From assembly GCA_017889635.1 (NCBI GenBank), contig JAGGAC010000001.1, positions 124,001 to 188,000 on the forward strand: a DNA stretch of 64,000 nt. Direction: 5' to 3'. Within the stretch, counting starts at the first letter, position 1, and the number at the start of each line of letters is the position of its first letter. Below the pieces are notes generated by a model. That model was not told the DNA's origin and did no database searches. It saw only the letters and a list, made by a program, of their open reading frames with translations. The DNA is from Bacillota bacterium. GTDB lineage: Bacteria; Bacillota; Negativicutes; Sporomusales; CTSoil-080. This document shows, piece by piece, positions 16,318-25,732 of this stretch. A program made the translations under genes and the position numbers.

Positions 16318-18978
16318 TTACTTTGTGCCTAGTAACTCACCAGAGCTGACTGCTGCTTGGGCGGCAGCCAAGCGAGCGATAGGAACCCGATAGGGCGAAC
16401 AGCTGACGAAGTCTAGACCAATTTGATGGCAGAATTCTACTGAGCTTGGTTCGCCGCCGTGTTCGCCGCAAATTCCGATTAGAAGGCCGGGATGGGTTTT
16501 GCGTCCTCCTTCTACCGCCATGCGCATTAGCTTGCCGACACCTTTTCGGTCAAGGACGATGAAGGGGTTCTCCTTAAGAATCTTTTTTGCCAGGTAGTCG
16601 TTAAGGAATTTGCCTTCAGCATCGTCGCGACTGAAGCCGAGTGTTGTCTGCGTAAGATCGTTAGTCCCGAAGCTGAAGAATTCGACTTCTTCAGCTAACT
16701 CATCAGCTAAGAGCGCAGCCCGTGGCAGTTCGATCATGGTACCGACAGTGTAATGGAAATTAACCTTTTCGCTTTCCATGATCTCATTGGCAATATTAGT
16801 TATGCGCTCTTTAAAGAAATGCATTTCGTTGATATCGATGGTCAAGGGGATTTCAATTTCCGGCAGCACTTTGAGCCCTTCTTTAGTGAGGCGAGCGACG
16901 GCGCTGAAGATAGCGGTAATTTGCATTTCATAGACTTCCGGATAGGTTATTCCCAGACGGCAGCCGCGATGGCCGAGCATAGGATTGAACTCATGCAGTG
17001 TTTTGACTTTTTTCAGCAATGCCTCTTTTTCAGCTAGTGCTGATTGATTTTTATCGATAATTCTCATTTCAGCAATTTCTACCATGAGGTCGGTCAAATT
17101 AGGAAGAAACTCATGGAGCGGCGGGTCAAGAAGGCGGATACAAACTGGGTATCCATCCATAGCCTTTAGAATACCATAAAAGTCACCGGCTTGCATTGGC
17201 AGGAGGTGTTTAAGGGCTTCACGGCGAGATTCTTCGTTGTCGGCAAGGATCATGGCCTGAACATAAGGCAGACGGTCTTGCCCCATAAACATGTGCTCGG
17301 TACGGCACAGACCGATGCCTGTAGCACCAAATTCGCGAGCTTTTAAGGCATCTTCAGGAGTGTCCGCGTTGGCTCTGACACCAAGACGCTTCAGATCGTC
17401 AGCCCAGCCGAGGAAGGCGAGAAACTCGTCGGAAAGTATTGGATCAATTAAAGGAACAGCACCAAGGATGACATTTCCGGTAGAGCCGTCGATAGACACC
17501 AGGTCGCCTTCCTTTATAATCTGTGTTTTTACCGAAAATTCGCGTTTGGCATGGTCGACTTTGATTGCTTCGCAACCGCAGACACAAGGTTTACCCATTC
17601 CACGGGCGACAACCGCAGCATGGCTGGTCATGCCGCCGCGACTAGTCAGGATACCTTGGGCAGCAACCATGCCGTGAATATCATCAGGCGTTGTTTCAGT
17701 GCGGACAAGAAGCACCTTTTTCCCTTGTTTTGCAAGGCGCTCGGCGTCATCAGCATCAAATACTACCGTGCCGGAAGCTGCACCAGGAGAGGCGGGAAGA
17801 CCCCTGGCAATATATTCAATTTTGGCATTAGTATCAATTTGGCGATGCAGCAGGGTATCCAGCTGTGCCGGTTCGACCATTAAAATGGCATCTTTTTTGT
17901 CTACTAGGCCTTCGGTTACCATGTCATAGGCGATTTTTACGCCGGCCTGAGCGGTACGCTTGCCGTTACGGGTCTGGAGTAGATAGAGTTTGTTGCGTTC
18001 AATAGTGAATTCGATATCCTGCATGTTTTTATAGTGACGTTCCAGGAGTTGGGCAGTGTTAACAAATTGACGAAAGATCTCTGGCATTTCCTCTTGCAAC
18101 TTGGCAATTGGCTGGGGTGTGCGAATGCCGGCAACAACGTCTTCGCCTTGGGCATTAGTAAGGTATTCGCCATACAAAACTTTTTCACCGGTGGATGGAT
18201 TGCGGGTAAAGGCTACTCCTGTGCCTGAATCATTACCCATGTTACCAAAGACCATCGACTGAATGTTAACAGCGGTGCCGAGATCATGAGAGATTTTGTT
18301 TAAATTACGGTAGGTGATGGCACGGTTATTGTTCCATGAACGGAATACTGCCTCTATTGCCATTTCGAGTTGCTCGCGAGGATCTTCAGGAAAAGGACGC
18401 CAGATTTTTCGCTGGACAAATTCCTTGTAAGTGTCAATCAGCTCTCGCAACGCTTCGGCTGAAAGTTCCTGGTCAAAAGTAACCCTGTGCTTATGTTTAA
18501 GGTCCTCTAGGAGGTTTTCAAATTCATACTTGGGAATTTCCAGTACGACATCGCCAAACATCTGGATGAATCGTCGATAAGCATCATAGGCGAAACGTTG
18601 GTTAGTTGTATTGTCAGCGACTCCTTTTACGGTCTTCTCATTAAGACCAAGATTGAGAATAGTATCCATCATGCCTGGCATAGAGAACATCGCTCCAGAG
18701 CGAACTGAAACTAACAAAGGGTTGACCGGGTTACCGAACTTTTTGCCGGCCTTTTCCTCTACAACAGCAAGATTGGTATAAACTTGATCCATAAGACCAG
18801 CTGGAAATTTTTTATTTAGTCGGTAATACTCAATACAAGTCTCTGTAGTAATAGTCATTCCAGGAGGTACTGGCAGACCAATGTTGCTCATCTCAGCAAG
18901 ATTGGCACCTTTGCCGCCGAGGAGGGCGCGCATGTCGGCACGGCCTTCGTTAAATAAATAAACATACTTTTGAGTCAT
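16318..18978 (-). CDS. ppdK: Pyruvate, phosphate dikinase
   Basis: PpdK interconverts pyruvate, ATP and phosphate with PEP, AMP and pyrophosphate. The 886-residue length is normal. In order: an N-terminal ATP-grasp part (LLGGKGANLAEMSNIGLPVP, SGAMFSMPGMMDT), the swivelling phosphohistidine domain with GGMTSHAAVVARGMG (catalytic His in SHAA, preceded by the regulatory Thr), and a C-terminal TIM barrel with RLLDPPLHEFLP, GHRGCRLG and FGTNDLTQTT. It is the last gene of the ccpN-ppsR-ppdK operon and its start abuts the ppsR stop. This arrangement suits a gluconeogenic or PEP-balancing role. Confidence 0.97.
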   Translation of the reverse strand: MTQKYVYLFNEGRADMRALLGGKGANLAEMSNIGLPVPPGMTITTETCIEYYRLNKKFPAGLMDQVYTNLAVVEEKAGKKFGNPVNPLLVSVRSGAMFSMPGMMDTILNLGLNEKTVKGVADNTTNQRFAYDAYRRFIQMFGDVVLEIPKYEFENLLEDLKHKHRVTFDQELSAEALRELIDTYKEFVQRKIWRPFPEDPREQLEMAIEAVFRSWNNNRAITYRNLNKISHDLGTAVNIQSMVFGNMGNDSGTGVAFTRNPSTGEKVLYGEYLTNAQGEDVVAGIRTPQPIAKLQEEMPEIFRQFVNTAQLLERHYKNMQDIEFTIERNKLYLLQTRNGKRTAQAGVKIAYDMVTEGLVDKKDAILMVEPAQLDTLLHRQIDTNAKIEYIARGLPASPGAASGTVVFDADDAERLAKQGKKVLLVRTETTPDDIHGMVAAQGILTSRGGMTSHAAVVARGMGKPCVCGCEAIKVDHAKREFSVKTQIIKEGDLVSIDGSTGNVILGAVPLIDPILSDEFLAFLGWADDLKRLGVRANADTPEDALKAREFGATGIGLCRTEHMFMGQDRLPYVQAMILADNEESRREALKHLLPMQAGDFYGILKAMDGYPVCIRLLDPPLHEFLPNLTDLMVEIAEMRIIDKNQSALAEKEALLKKVKTLHEFNPMLGHRGCRLGITYPEVYEMQITAIFSAVARLTKEGLKVLPEIEIPLTIDINEMHFFKERITNIANEIMESEKVNFHYTVGTMIELPRAALLADELAEEVEFFSFGTNDLTQTTLGFSRDDAEGKFLNDYLAKKILKENPFIVLDRKGVGKLMRMAVEGGRKTHPGLLIGICGEHGGEPSSVEFCHQIGLDFVSCSPYRVPIARLAAAQAAVSSGELLGTK

Positions 18979-19787
18979 TATTCTGCTCCTTTGCGATAAT
19001 ATTCTAGTATATTGGCGGCGGTTTCTTCCACTGCCTTGCTAGTAACATTAACTACCGGACAACCGATACGGCGCATAATACGTTCGGCAAAATGTAGTTC
19101 TTCGGTGATTCGGTCGATATTAGCATAGTCGACATTCTCGGCTAGCCCCAGCGTTTTTAGGCGTTCCCTTCGTACTGCAAATAGGTGGTCAGGACTAACA
19201 GTAAGGCCTACAACCTTGCGGGGAGGAAGTTCGAAAAGTTCGGTTGGTGGAGCAACTTCCGGTATCAGCGGTACGTTAGCGGCTTTAACTCCTTTGTAGG
19301 CAAGATACATCGAGAGCGGAGTTTTTGATGTGCGAGAAATGCCAATGATGACAAGATCGGCTTTGGCTAGTTCCCAAGGCTGCTTTCCGTCGTCATATTT
19401 TACGGCAAAATCGATGGCCTCGATTTTATTGAAATATGCTTCATCTGTCTTTCGAATTAATCCTGGCTCATAACGTGGTGACGTCTGGGTTACAGATTTA
19501 ATGGTCTCAAGAATTGGTCCCATGACATCGACGCAATTTAAAGCCAGTTCCTGACTTTTGGTTTTGAGTGTTTCCTTCAAATCAGGCCGTACTAGGGTAT
19601 AGATGACGGCGCCGCTACAAGCTGCTGCTTCGAGGAGTGCGTCCTCCACTTCGTGGGGAGAGTTTAGGAATGGAATGCGGCGAATATCTATTTTTACAGA
19701 ATTAAACTGGCTGATAGCAGCTTTGACTACCAGTTCGCCTGTTTCGCCGATCGAGTCGGAAAGGACATATACAACAGGACAATCCAA
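18978..19787 (-). CDS. ppsR: PpdK regulatory kinase/phosphorylase (DUF299)
   Basis: This bifunctional enzyme phosphorylates PpdK on a Thr with ADP to inactivate it and removes the phosphate by phosphorolysis. Marks of the family are VYVLSDSIGETGE at the N-terminus, the P-loop-like GISRTSKTPLSMYLA (about residue 150) and GLTVSPDHLFAVRRERL. The length of 269 residues fits. Its stop overlaps the ppdK start, so they are translationally coupled, and the target Thr is present beside the PpdK catalytic His. Confidence 0.95.
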   Translation of the reverse strand: MDCPVVYVLSDSIGETGELVVKAAISQFNSVKIDIRRIPFLNSPHEVEDALLEAAACSGAVIYTLVRPDLKETLKTKSQELALNCVDVMGPILETIKSVTQTSPRYEPGLIRKTDEAYFNKIEAIDFAVKYDDGKQPWELAKADLVIIGISRTSKTPLSMYLAYKGVKAANVPLIPEVAPPTELFELPPRKVVGLTVSPDHLFAVRRERLKTLGLAENVDYANIDRITEELHFAERIMRRIGCPVVNVTSKAVEETAANILEYYRKGAE

Positions 19788-19811
19788 CTTTAAGTAGATG
19801 CTAAGCCCTCC

Positions 19812-20453
19812 CTACTTGCCGACTAATTGAACGAAAAGCCGGGTGATGTTAGTTTTAGTAAAGCGTCCAATGACTTGGTATTTTTCAGTGCCATCGACTT
19901 CAAGAATATTGACTACCGGCAAGGAGTCTATCTGATGACTTAAAAGCTTCTGTGCTGCTACAAGAATAGATTCATCAGGGTAAGTCACGACAATGTTAGG
20001 CATCCTGGTCATGGCGACATTAACCGGAAGATTATTAAGGTTTGTTCCCGCAAGTGCCGCCTTTAACATATCTTTACGGGAAACGACCCCTTCTAGGTGG
20101 CCATCAGCTGAAACAACAATAAGCGTTCCGACATCTTCGACAAACATAGTTACGATAGCGTCGTAAACCGAGCAGGTATTTCTTACTGCTACTGGCTGGG
20201 ATTGTAATTGGGCAACTTTAATATTGCCTAAAACACCTGCGATGACATCTGACGGTGTTTTGCCGGTAAGATAATAGCCGACCCGTGGTCTGGCTCCTAA
20301 AAGTCCTGACATAGTAAGTATTGCCAGATCTGGCCGAAGGGCTGCACGGCTGAGGTTAAGTTTATCCGCAATCTGTTCGCCGGTAATTGGGCCAGAATCT
20401 TTGACAATCGCTAGAATCTGTTCTTGCCGTTTCGATAGTTCGATTTCGCTCAC
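19812..20453 (-). CDS. ccpN: CcpN-like regulator (HTH plus CBS pair)
   Basis: This 213-residue protein has a winged HTH at residues 1-60 (KRQEQILAIVKDSGPITGEQ, then LSRAALRPDLAILTMSG) and two CBS domains (about 75-205; GTLIVVSADGHLEGVVSRKD and IDSLPVVN). That matches CcpN/YtzB-type repressors, which in Bacillus repress gluconeogenic genes and sense nucleotides through the CBS pair. It is the first gene of the operon with ppsR and ppdK, 24 bp upstream of ppsR, and so probably controls them. Confidence 0.9.
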   Translation of the reverse strand: MSEIELSKRQEQILAIVKDSGPITGEQIADKLNLSRAALRPDLAILTMSGLLGARPRVGYYLTGKTPSDVIAGVLGNIKVAQLQSQPVAVRNTCSVYDAIVTMFVEDVGTLIVVSADGHLEGVVSRKDMLKAALAGTNLNNLPVNVAMTRMPNIVVTYPDESILVAAQKLLSHQIDSLPVVNILEVDGTEKYQVIGRFTKTNITRLFVQLVGK

Positions 20454-20788
20454 CTGCGCTTCTTTGCCAATTGTGTTACACTATTTTGAAACTATCAAGA
20501 TATAGTATACGATATATAACTAATAATCCCTGCAATTTTAGCGTAATCTTTTTTTTATATTAATAAAAAAAGTATACTGTTTGCTTATTAAATTTATTTA
20601 AAAGCACATTAATGTATGCCAGGTTGGCTAATTGAATTGAATCGCTTAGAGTATATTGGAAAAGGGTTTTAAAAATTTTTGTCTAATAAATTCTAGAGCA
20701 TGGAAAGTTTGGATAATTATGACGAAAAGTCGAATACAGGCCGGATGCCATAACTTTCGCAGAATAAATGCAAGAAGAAGGGACAATA
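20454..20788. other. Divergent intergenic region
   Basis: A 335-bp very AT-rich stretch between ccpN and the DUF2225 gene. It holds a T8/A7 inverted repeat around 20549-20571 and a short palindrome-like ATAGTATAC near 20503 that could be a regulator site. I saw no gene or RNA motif. Confidence 0.5.
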
Positions 20789-21466
20789 ATGGCCGACATT
20801 TTATTTGTTGCGACTAAGAAATGTGGTGTTTGCGACGGTGATGTTAATGTTACAAAAGTACGAAGCCGCCTTAGCATGGTTAAGCAGGATAGTGATTTTT
20901 GCACATACTATAAAGAAGTAAATCCTAATTATTATGTAATATTTGTCTGTCCACATTGTGGCTATGCCGCACAGGATACTTATTTTGAAGAGACTCCAAC
21001 GGCACTAAACAGCATCAAGGATTTTTTAGCAGGTCGTACAGTTAATGTCAACTTCTCTGGGCAGCGGTCGTGGGAGCAGGCTGTTGCAACCTTTAAGTTA
21101 GCGATCTTTTTTGCAGAAATGTCATCGACCCAGCCCAGCCGATTGGCCGGACTATATTTAAAACTAGCATGGTTGCTTCGGGAAGAAGGTTGTCCGGAAG
21201 AACTAATTGCGTTAGGTAAAGCGTTGGAATATTATGAGCAGTCGTTTCTGCGCGAGAAGATGCCGATAGGTAATATGACTGAGCTTACGGTGGAGTATCT
21301 TTGCGGTGAGCTATTAAGGCGCACAGGGAAACTGCCGGAAGCGCTAACCTACCTTGGTAAGGTGGTTGCTAACCCGCAGGCAAAAAACGAAAAAAGAGTA
21401 TTTGATATGGCTCGAGAGGCCTGGAGAGAGGCGCGTGAGGCACAAAAGCTAGCAAGCGAGGCCTAA
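20789..21466 (+). CDS. DUF2225 family protein
   Basis: I choose the ATG at 20789 because GAAGAAGGG sits 6-8 bp before it; the ATG at 20768 lacks a site. The 225-residue product has an N-terminal zinc-ribbon-like part (TKKCGVCDGDVNVTKVRS, later VCPHCGYAAQD), then a helical TPR-like part (LYLKLAWLLREEGC, EALTYLGKVVANPQAK). This is the DUF2225 arrangement common in Clostridia and Negativicutes. The four Cys should bind Zn. The function is unknown; it may be co-transcribed with the methyltransferase 27 bp downstream. Confidence 0.88.
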   Translation: MADILFVATKKCGVCDGDVNVTKVRSRLSMVKQDSDFCTYYKEVNPNYYVIFVCPHCGYAAQDTYFEETPTALNSIKDFLAGRTVNVNFSGQRSWEQAVATFKLAIFFAEMSSTQPSRLAGLYLKLAWLLREEGCPEELIALGKALEYYEQSFLREKMPIGNMTELTVEYLCGELLRRTGKLPEALTYLGKVVANPQAKNEKRVFDMAREAWREAREAQKLASEA

Positions 21467-21493
21467 GCTGAATATCAGAGTGGAGAGTTTAGT

Positions 21494-22210
21494 ATGCTTG
21501 AGTTAAAGTCTGAGGACAGAGAAAAATTTTGTCAGAGATTATTTTCCGACATCGCTTGCCGCTATGACTTTCTTAATACAGTGTTGAGTTTAAACCAGGA
21601 TAAGTACTGGCGCCGGTTTACTGTAGCTAAAACCGGGCTTAAAGTCGGGGAGCGCGGGTTAGATGTATGTTGCGGAACTGGGCGCATATGTATCGAACAG
21701 GCTAAAATAGTTGGTGTAACAGGATCTGTAATTGGACTTGATTTTTGCCATGATATGCTTAATATAGCAGAGCGAGATATACAACATACTCAGTTCAATA
21801 ATACTATCAAGCTGGTGGAGGGAAATGCCATGGAATTGCCATTCCCTGATGATACCTTTGATTGTGCGACAATAGGATTTGGTCTACGTAATGTGTCTAA
21901 TATTAAGATAGCACTGACTGAAATGCGACGGGTTATCAGGCCGGGCGGCAGGGTAGTATCACTTGATTTGGCGAAACCAGGTATTATAGGATTCAAAGAG
22001 CTTTACAAAATATATCTGGAGCGAGTTATACCGCTTTTGGGGCGGCTGGGGGTTGGGAAGGATGCTCCTTACCGTTGGCTACCAGAGTCGCTTAAGCAGT
22101 TTCCGCATCAAGTTGAGTTGTGTGCCATGTTTGGTTCGGTTGGACTAAAAGAGCCGACTTATTATGAGTTGACGGGAGGCATTGTAGCTGTACATGTCGG
22201 TATTAAATAA
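21494..22210 (+). CDS. MenG/UbiE-type methyltransferase
   Basis: This 238-residue SAM-dependent methyltransferase has motif I GLDVCCGTGRICIEQ, motif II LDFCHDMLNIAE, EGNAMELPFPDDTFDCATIG and GLRNVSNIKIALTEMRRV, the last being the UbiE/MenG signature (GLRNV...A..E..RVL.PGG). MenG methylates demethylmenaquinone in the last step of menaquinone synthesis. The C-terminus is slightly short and ends with GGIVAVHVGIK. The glycine of the E/DxGxGxG motif is Cys-Cys-Gly-Thr-Gly here, as in other members. No other menaquinone genes are in view. Confidence 0.85.
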   Translation: MLELKSEDREKFCQRLFSDIACRYDFLNTVLSLNQDKYWRRFTVAKTGLKVGERGLDVCCGTGRICIEQAKIVGVTGSVIGLDFCHDMLNIAERDIQHTQFNNTIKLVEGNAMELPFPDDTFDCATIGFGLRNVSNIKIALTEMRRVIRPGGRVVSLDLAKPGIIGFKELYKIYLERVIPLLGRLGVGKDAPYRWLPESLKQFPHQVELCAMFGSVGLKEPTYYELTGGIVAVHVGIK

Positions 22211-22296
22211 CCCTGATATCTTTAGGGAGTACAGTATAGGTCTAACTTGTAAGTTCTAGTAAAGGAATAAAAAAAGTGTTTTTCCTAAAAACACAC

Positions 22297-22325
22297 TTGA
22301 CTCTTGTCGAAGGATAATTTATAAT
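22297..22325 (+). promoter_or_regulatory. Promoter of the serA T-box leader
   Basis: TTGACT (22297-22302) and TATAAT (22320-22325) are separated by 17 bp, just upstream of the T-box. The -35 overlaps the right arm of a small hairpin (from 22274). Confidence 0.8.
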
Positions 22326-22383
22326 AAACATAAACTTTAAATAGGTAATGTAATGAAAGGGAAACTGATTGTTTGAGGTTTTT

Positions 22384-22645
22384 AGAGAGCTGGCGGATGG
22401 TGTAAGCCGGTAACCGGACATGAGGTTCCGCCCTGGAGCGGCTGGTGAGGAATCAGGACGGGTTCGCCCGATATAGCGATTATTAAAGTTGGCTGTACAG
22501 CAATGTGGGTGGCAACGCGGGAGATCCTCTCGTCCCTGGTGGGATGTGAGGTTTTTTGATATATTGCTTGATATTGTTTATGGTCTAAACTGGGTGGCAC
22601 CGCGGGAATCAACCTCGCCCCAATATTTTGGGGACGAGGTTTTTG
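22384..22645 (+). promoter_or_regulatory. Serine T-box riboswitch with two antiterminator/terminator units
   Basis: AGAGAGC (22384-22390) opens Stem I. The specifier region GAGGTTCCGCCC followed by TGGAGC places codon TCC (Ser) at 22427-22429. A first T-box, GGGTGGCAACGCGGG (22507-22521), is followed by terminator CCTCTCGTCCC/GGGATGTGAGG and six T (22526-22556). A second T-box, GGGTGGCACCGCGGG (22592-22606), is followed by CCTCGCCCC/GGGGACGAGG and T-run (22613-22645). Both carry TGGC, which pairs with the GCCA end of tRNA-Ser. Only one Stem I is seen. Uncharged tRNA-Ser should allow serA expression. Confidence 0.9.
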
Positions 22646-22747
22646 TTTTTAATTGACACTAAGGGGGGCAGCTGAGCGCAACAGGCTTGATTTTAGAAAA
22701 GAAACAACGCCGAAGAAAAACGGCAGTAAAAATAGGAGGGGTAAAAA

Positions 22748-24334
22748 ATGAAAGTATTAGTAGCTGATAATGTTTCGGAGCAAGGGGTAGCCATTCTAAA
22801 GAAGGAGCATGAGGTCGATGTTAAGCTAAAGCTATCGCAGGAAGAGCTTATCAAAATTATTCCGGACTATGATGCGTTAGTAGTGCGGAGTGAAACCAAA
22901 GTTACCAAACCGATTATTGAAGTTGCTGACAAACTTAAGGTCATTGGGCGGGCCGGAGTAGGGGTTGACAATATTGATGTTGAGGCCGCCACGCAGAAAG
23001 GGATTATTGTATTAAACGCCCCTGAGGGTAATACAATTGCGGCTACAGAGCATACCATGGCGATGATGCTTGCTTTGGCACGGAATATCCCTGATGCACA
23101 CAAATCACTTAAGGAAGGCAAGTGGTTACGCAGCCAATTCATGGGTGTTGAAATGCGCGGGAAAACACTGGGCATTCTAGGATTAGGCCGTATCGGAAGC
23201 GGCGTGGCTAAACGGGCATTAGCGATGGATATGAAGGTAATCGGCTATGATCCGTACATAACTGAGGAACGGGCCAGCGCTATGGATATTGAACTGGCAG
23301 AACTTGATCAGGTTTTAGCCAACGCAGATTTTCTTACCTTTCATCTGCCATTAACTGCAGATACTAGAAATCTTTTAAATAAGGAAGCATTTAAAAAGTT
23401 AAAGCCTGGTGTTCGGATTATCAATTGCGCCCGCGGCGGGGTAATTGACGAATTGGCATTAGCGGAAGCGATAGAAGAAGGCCTTGTAGCTGGAGCTGCG
23501 ATTGATGTATTCGCGAAGGAACCGGCTGATCCTGAGAATCCATTATTTAAATTGGATAAAGTTGTTGTTACTCCACATTTGGGCGCGTCGACTGCTGAAG
23601 CTCAGGTAGGTGTTGCGGTGGATGTAGCCCATGGAATTCTTGTTGCTTTGCGCGGCGAGCCTGTTAGTACAGCAGTTAATGTTTCGGCTGTTCCTGCTCA
23701 AGTAATGCAGGTTATTAAACCGTATCTTACGTTAGCTGAGAAAATGGGTTGTTTGGCGGTTCATTTGGCGGAAGGAAGAATTAACAGTGTTGAAGTTGAA
23801 TATGATGGTGAAATCAGCGAAGTAGATACTAAAATGTTGACAACCGCCGTGCTCAAGGGTATCTTTAATCCTCTTTTGCAGGAACCTGTTAACTATGTTA
23901 ATGCTCCGGGGATGGCTAAAGCCCGCGGTGTAAAGGCGAAGGAAATCAAGAGCAAAGAAGCGGCGCATTTTGTTAACCTGATTACTGTTCGAGCACGTAC
24001 TGAAAAAGGCGAGACTGTGGTTGCTGGCACTTTGTTTGGTAAAGAAGACGGGCGTATTATAATGATTGATGGTTACCGGGTTGATGCTAATCCCAGAGGC
24101 TGGTTGTTGATTAGCCCGCATATCGATAAACCAGGCATAATTGGTCAGGTCGGCACTGTTTTGGGTGGCCATAATATCAATATTGATCGGATGCAGGTTG
24201 GTCACGCTGCTAAAGCCGGAACTAATATAATGGTAATGGGCGTGGAAGCTGAAATTCCGACTGCTGCGCTGGAACAGATTAAAGCAATTGACGGTATTCT
24301 TGGAGCCAAATTAGTCAACTTTAATGCAGGCTAA
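22748..24334 (+). CDS. serA: D-3-phosphoglycerate dehydrogenase
   Basis: SerA oxidises 3-phosphoglycerate to phosphohydroxypyruvate with NAD, the first step of serine synthesis. The 528-residue form has three parts: the catalytic domain and Rossmann fold (LGILGLGRIGSGVAKRA, about 145-160), the catalytic Arg in NCARGGVIDE and His in TPHLGAST, an intervening allosteric-substrate-binding domain (about 315-450), and a C-terminal ACT domain (DKPGIIGQVGTVLGGHNINI) for serine feedback. It starts after AGGAGGGG. The T-box above it ties expression to serine supply. It is followed at 20 bp by DUF1015. Confidence 0.97.
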   Translation: MKVLVADNVSEQGVAILKKEHEVDVKLKLSQEELIKIIPDYDALVVRSETKVTKPIIEVADKLKVIGRAGVGVDNIDVEAATQKGIIVLNAPEGNTIAATEHTMAMMLALARNIPDAHKSLKEGKWLRSQFMGVEMRGKTLGILGLGRIGSGVAKRALAMDMKVIGYDPYITEERASAMDIELAELDQVLANADFLTFHLPLTADTRNLLNKEAFKKLKPGVRIINCARGGVIDELALAEAIEEGLVAGAAIDVFAKEPADPENPLFKLDKVVVTPHLGASTAEAQVGVAVDVAHGILVALRGEPVSTAVNVSAVPAQVMQVIKPYLTLAEKMGCLAVHLAEGRINSVEVEYDGEISEVDTKMLTTAVLKGIFNPLLQEPVNYVNAPGMAKARGVKAKEIKSKEAAHFVNLITVRARTEKGETVVAGTLFGKEDGRIIMIDGYRVDANPRGWLLISPHIDKPGIIGQVGTVLGGHNINIDRMQVGHAAKAGTNIMVMGVEAEIPTAALEQIKAIDGILGAKLVNFNAG

Positions 24335-24354
24335 GTCGGGGGAGGAAAAACTTA

Positions 24355-25596
24355 ATGGCTAGTATAAAACCTTTTCGAGGCTTAAGGCCAACTCCGGAGC
24401 TGGCCTCAAAGATTGCCTCCCTTCCCTATGATGTGATGGACTCGGAAGAGGCAAGGGCGCTGACGGAAAATAACCCATATAGTTTTTTGCGGGTTACAAA
24501 GTCGGAAGTTGATCTTGCGCCTGAGGTTGATCCTCATTCACCAAGCGTCTATGAGAAAGCACGTGATAATCTGGCAGCTTTTAGACTGCAAGGCTTTTTA
24601 GAGCAGGACGCTGAACCGCATTTTTATATTTACCGACAGGAAATGGGCAGCCATGTTCAGGTCGGGTTGGTTGCAGCGGCTTCTGTGGATGAATATGAGA
24701 ACAATCTGATCAAAAAGCATGAATTAACCCGACCTGATAAAGAACAGGATCGCGTGGACCATATAAGGACGACTGGGGCTCAGACCGGTGCAGTATTTCT
24801 AACCTATAAGGCCAATAAGACGGTTGAGAGTATTATCAGAAGGTGCATGGAAAAGTCCGCTGTATACGACTTTTCTGGTGTAGATGGTGTGCGGCACACG
24901 TTGTATGTTGTTGACAGTGTAGCTGACGAAAGTGCTATCGAGGAGGCTTTTGCTGCGATTCCGGTAATGTATATTGCCGACGGGCATCACCGTTCTGCGG
25001 CCGCCAAACGGGTGCGAGATATTTGCCGTAATGCTAATCAAAACCATACCGGTGATGAAGAATATAACCGCTTTCTGGCGGTGATATTTCCTCATAATAT
25101 GATGAAAATTATGGACTACAATCGGGTAGTTGCCGATTTGAACGGTTTGACAGCAGACAGCTTTGTGTCTATTGTCCGGGAGAAGTTTGTGGTTGAGGAA
25201 GCGCGTGGCGGGGCGGTGAAACCTAACCAGGCCCGCCAGTTTGGAATGTATCTGGACGGCAAGTGGTATAAACTTGTGGCGAGGCCTGAACTATACAGTG
25301 AGAACGATTTGGTAGAAAATTTGGATGTTAGTGTTCTCCAGAATCACTTACTTGCACCGGTGTTAGGGATAAGTGACCCTCGTACCGACAAACGGATTAA
25401 TTTTGTTGGCGGAATTCGCGGTATGCGGGAACTAGAGCGACTGGTGGATAGTGGTAAATATGTGGTGGCTTTTTCTATGTTTCCTACTTCGATTGAAGAG
25501 CTTATGGCGATTGCCGACAATGGACAAATTATGCCGCCGAAGTCCACCTGGTTTGAACCGAAACTGCGTGATGCAATGGTAGTGCATATTATTTAA
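24355..25596 (+). CDS. DUF1015 family protein
   Basis: This 413-residue protein opens with KPFRGLRPTPELASKIASLPYDVMD, the DUF1015 signature, and has MYIADGHHRSAAAKRV in the middle, a HxxR-type motif like ParB/sulfiredoxin-fold nucleotide-binding proteins. Members are commonly found next to serA and serC and have been linked to a serine kinase-like or DgkA-like activity in some annotations; I cannot confirm the reaction. Its spacing to serA makes it part of the same T-box-controlled operon, so a serine-related role is likely. Confidence 0.85.
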   Translation: MASIKPFRGLRPTPELASKIASLPYDVMDSEEARALTENNPYSFLRVTKSEVDLAPEVDPHSPSVYEKARDNLAAFRLQGFLEQDAEPHFYIYRQEMGSHVQVGLVAAASVDEYENNLIKKHELTRPDKEQDRVDHIRTTGAQTGAVFLTYKANKTVESIIRRCMEKSAVYDFSGVDGVRHTLYVVDSVADESAIEEAFAAIPVMYIADGHHRSAAAKRVRDICRNANQNHTGDEEYNRFLAVIFPHNMMKIMDYNRVVADLNGLTADSFVSIVREKFVVEEARGGAVKPNQARQFGMYLDGKWYKLVARPELYSENDLVENLDVSVLQNHLLAPVLGISDPRTDKRINFVGGIRGMRELERLVDSGKYVVAFSMFPTSIEELMAIADNGQIMPPKSTWFEPKLRDAMVVHII

Positions 25597-25610
25597 GGCG
25601 TATGGAAAAA

Positions 25611-25636
25611 AGGGCTGCCGCATTTGCGGCAGCCCT
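25611..25636 (-). terminator. Intrinsic terminator (T-run on minus strand)
   Basis: AGGGCTGCCGC/GCGGCAGCCCT with loop ATTT. The strong T-run (six T) is on the minus strand, so it mainly ends the gene at 25733-26080; it also lies 15 bp after the DUF1015 stop. Confidence 0.85.
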
Positions 25637-25732
25637 TCAGGCTGTCGATATAGGTCCAGCATGGAATGATATTGCACATAAAACGTGATATTTGGCAAAA
25701 GCTAAAGTTAGAATTTACTTTTGCTAATCAAA

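Noticed and set aside
16753-18228. Plus-strand frames opposite ppdK
   Set aside because: They are long only because the conserved ppdK codons lack stops in antisense; no ribosome sites or motifs.
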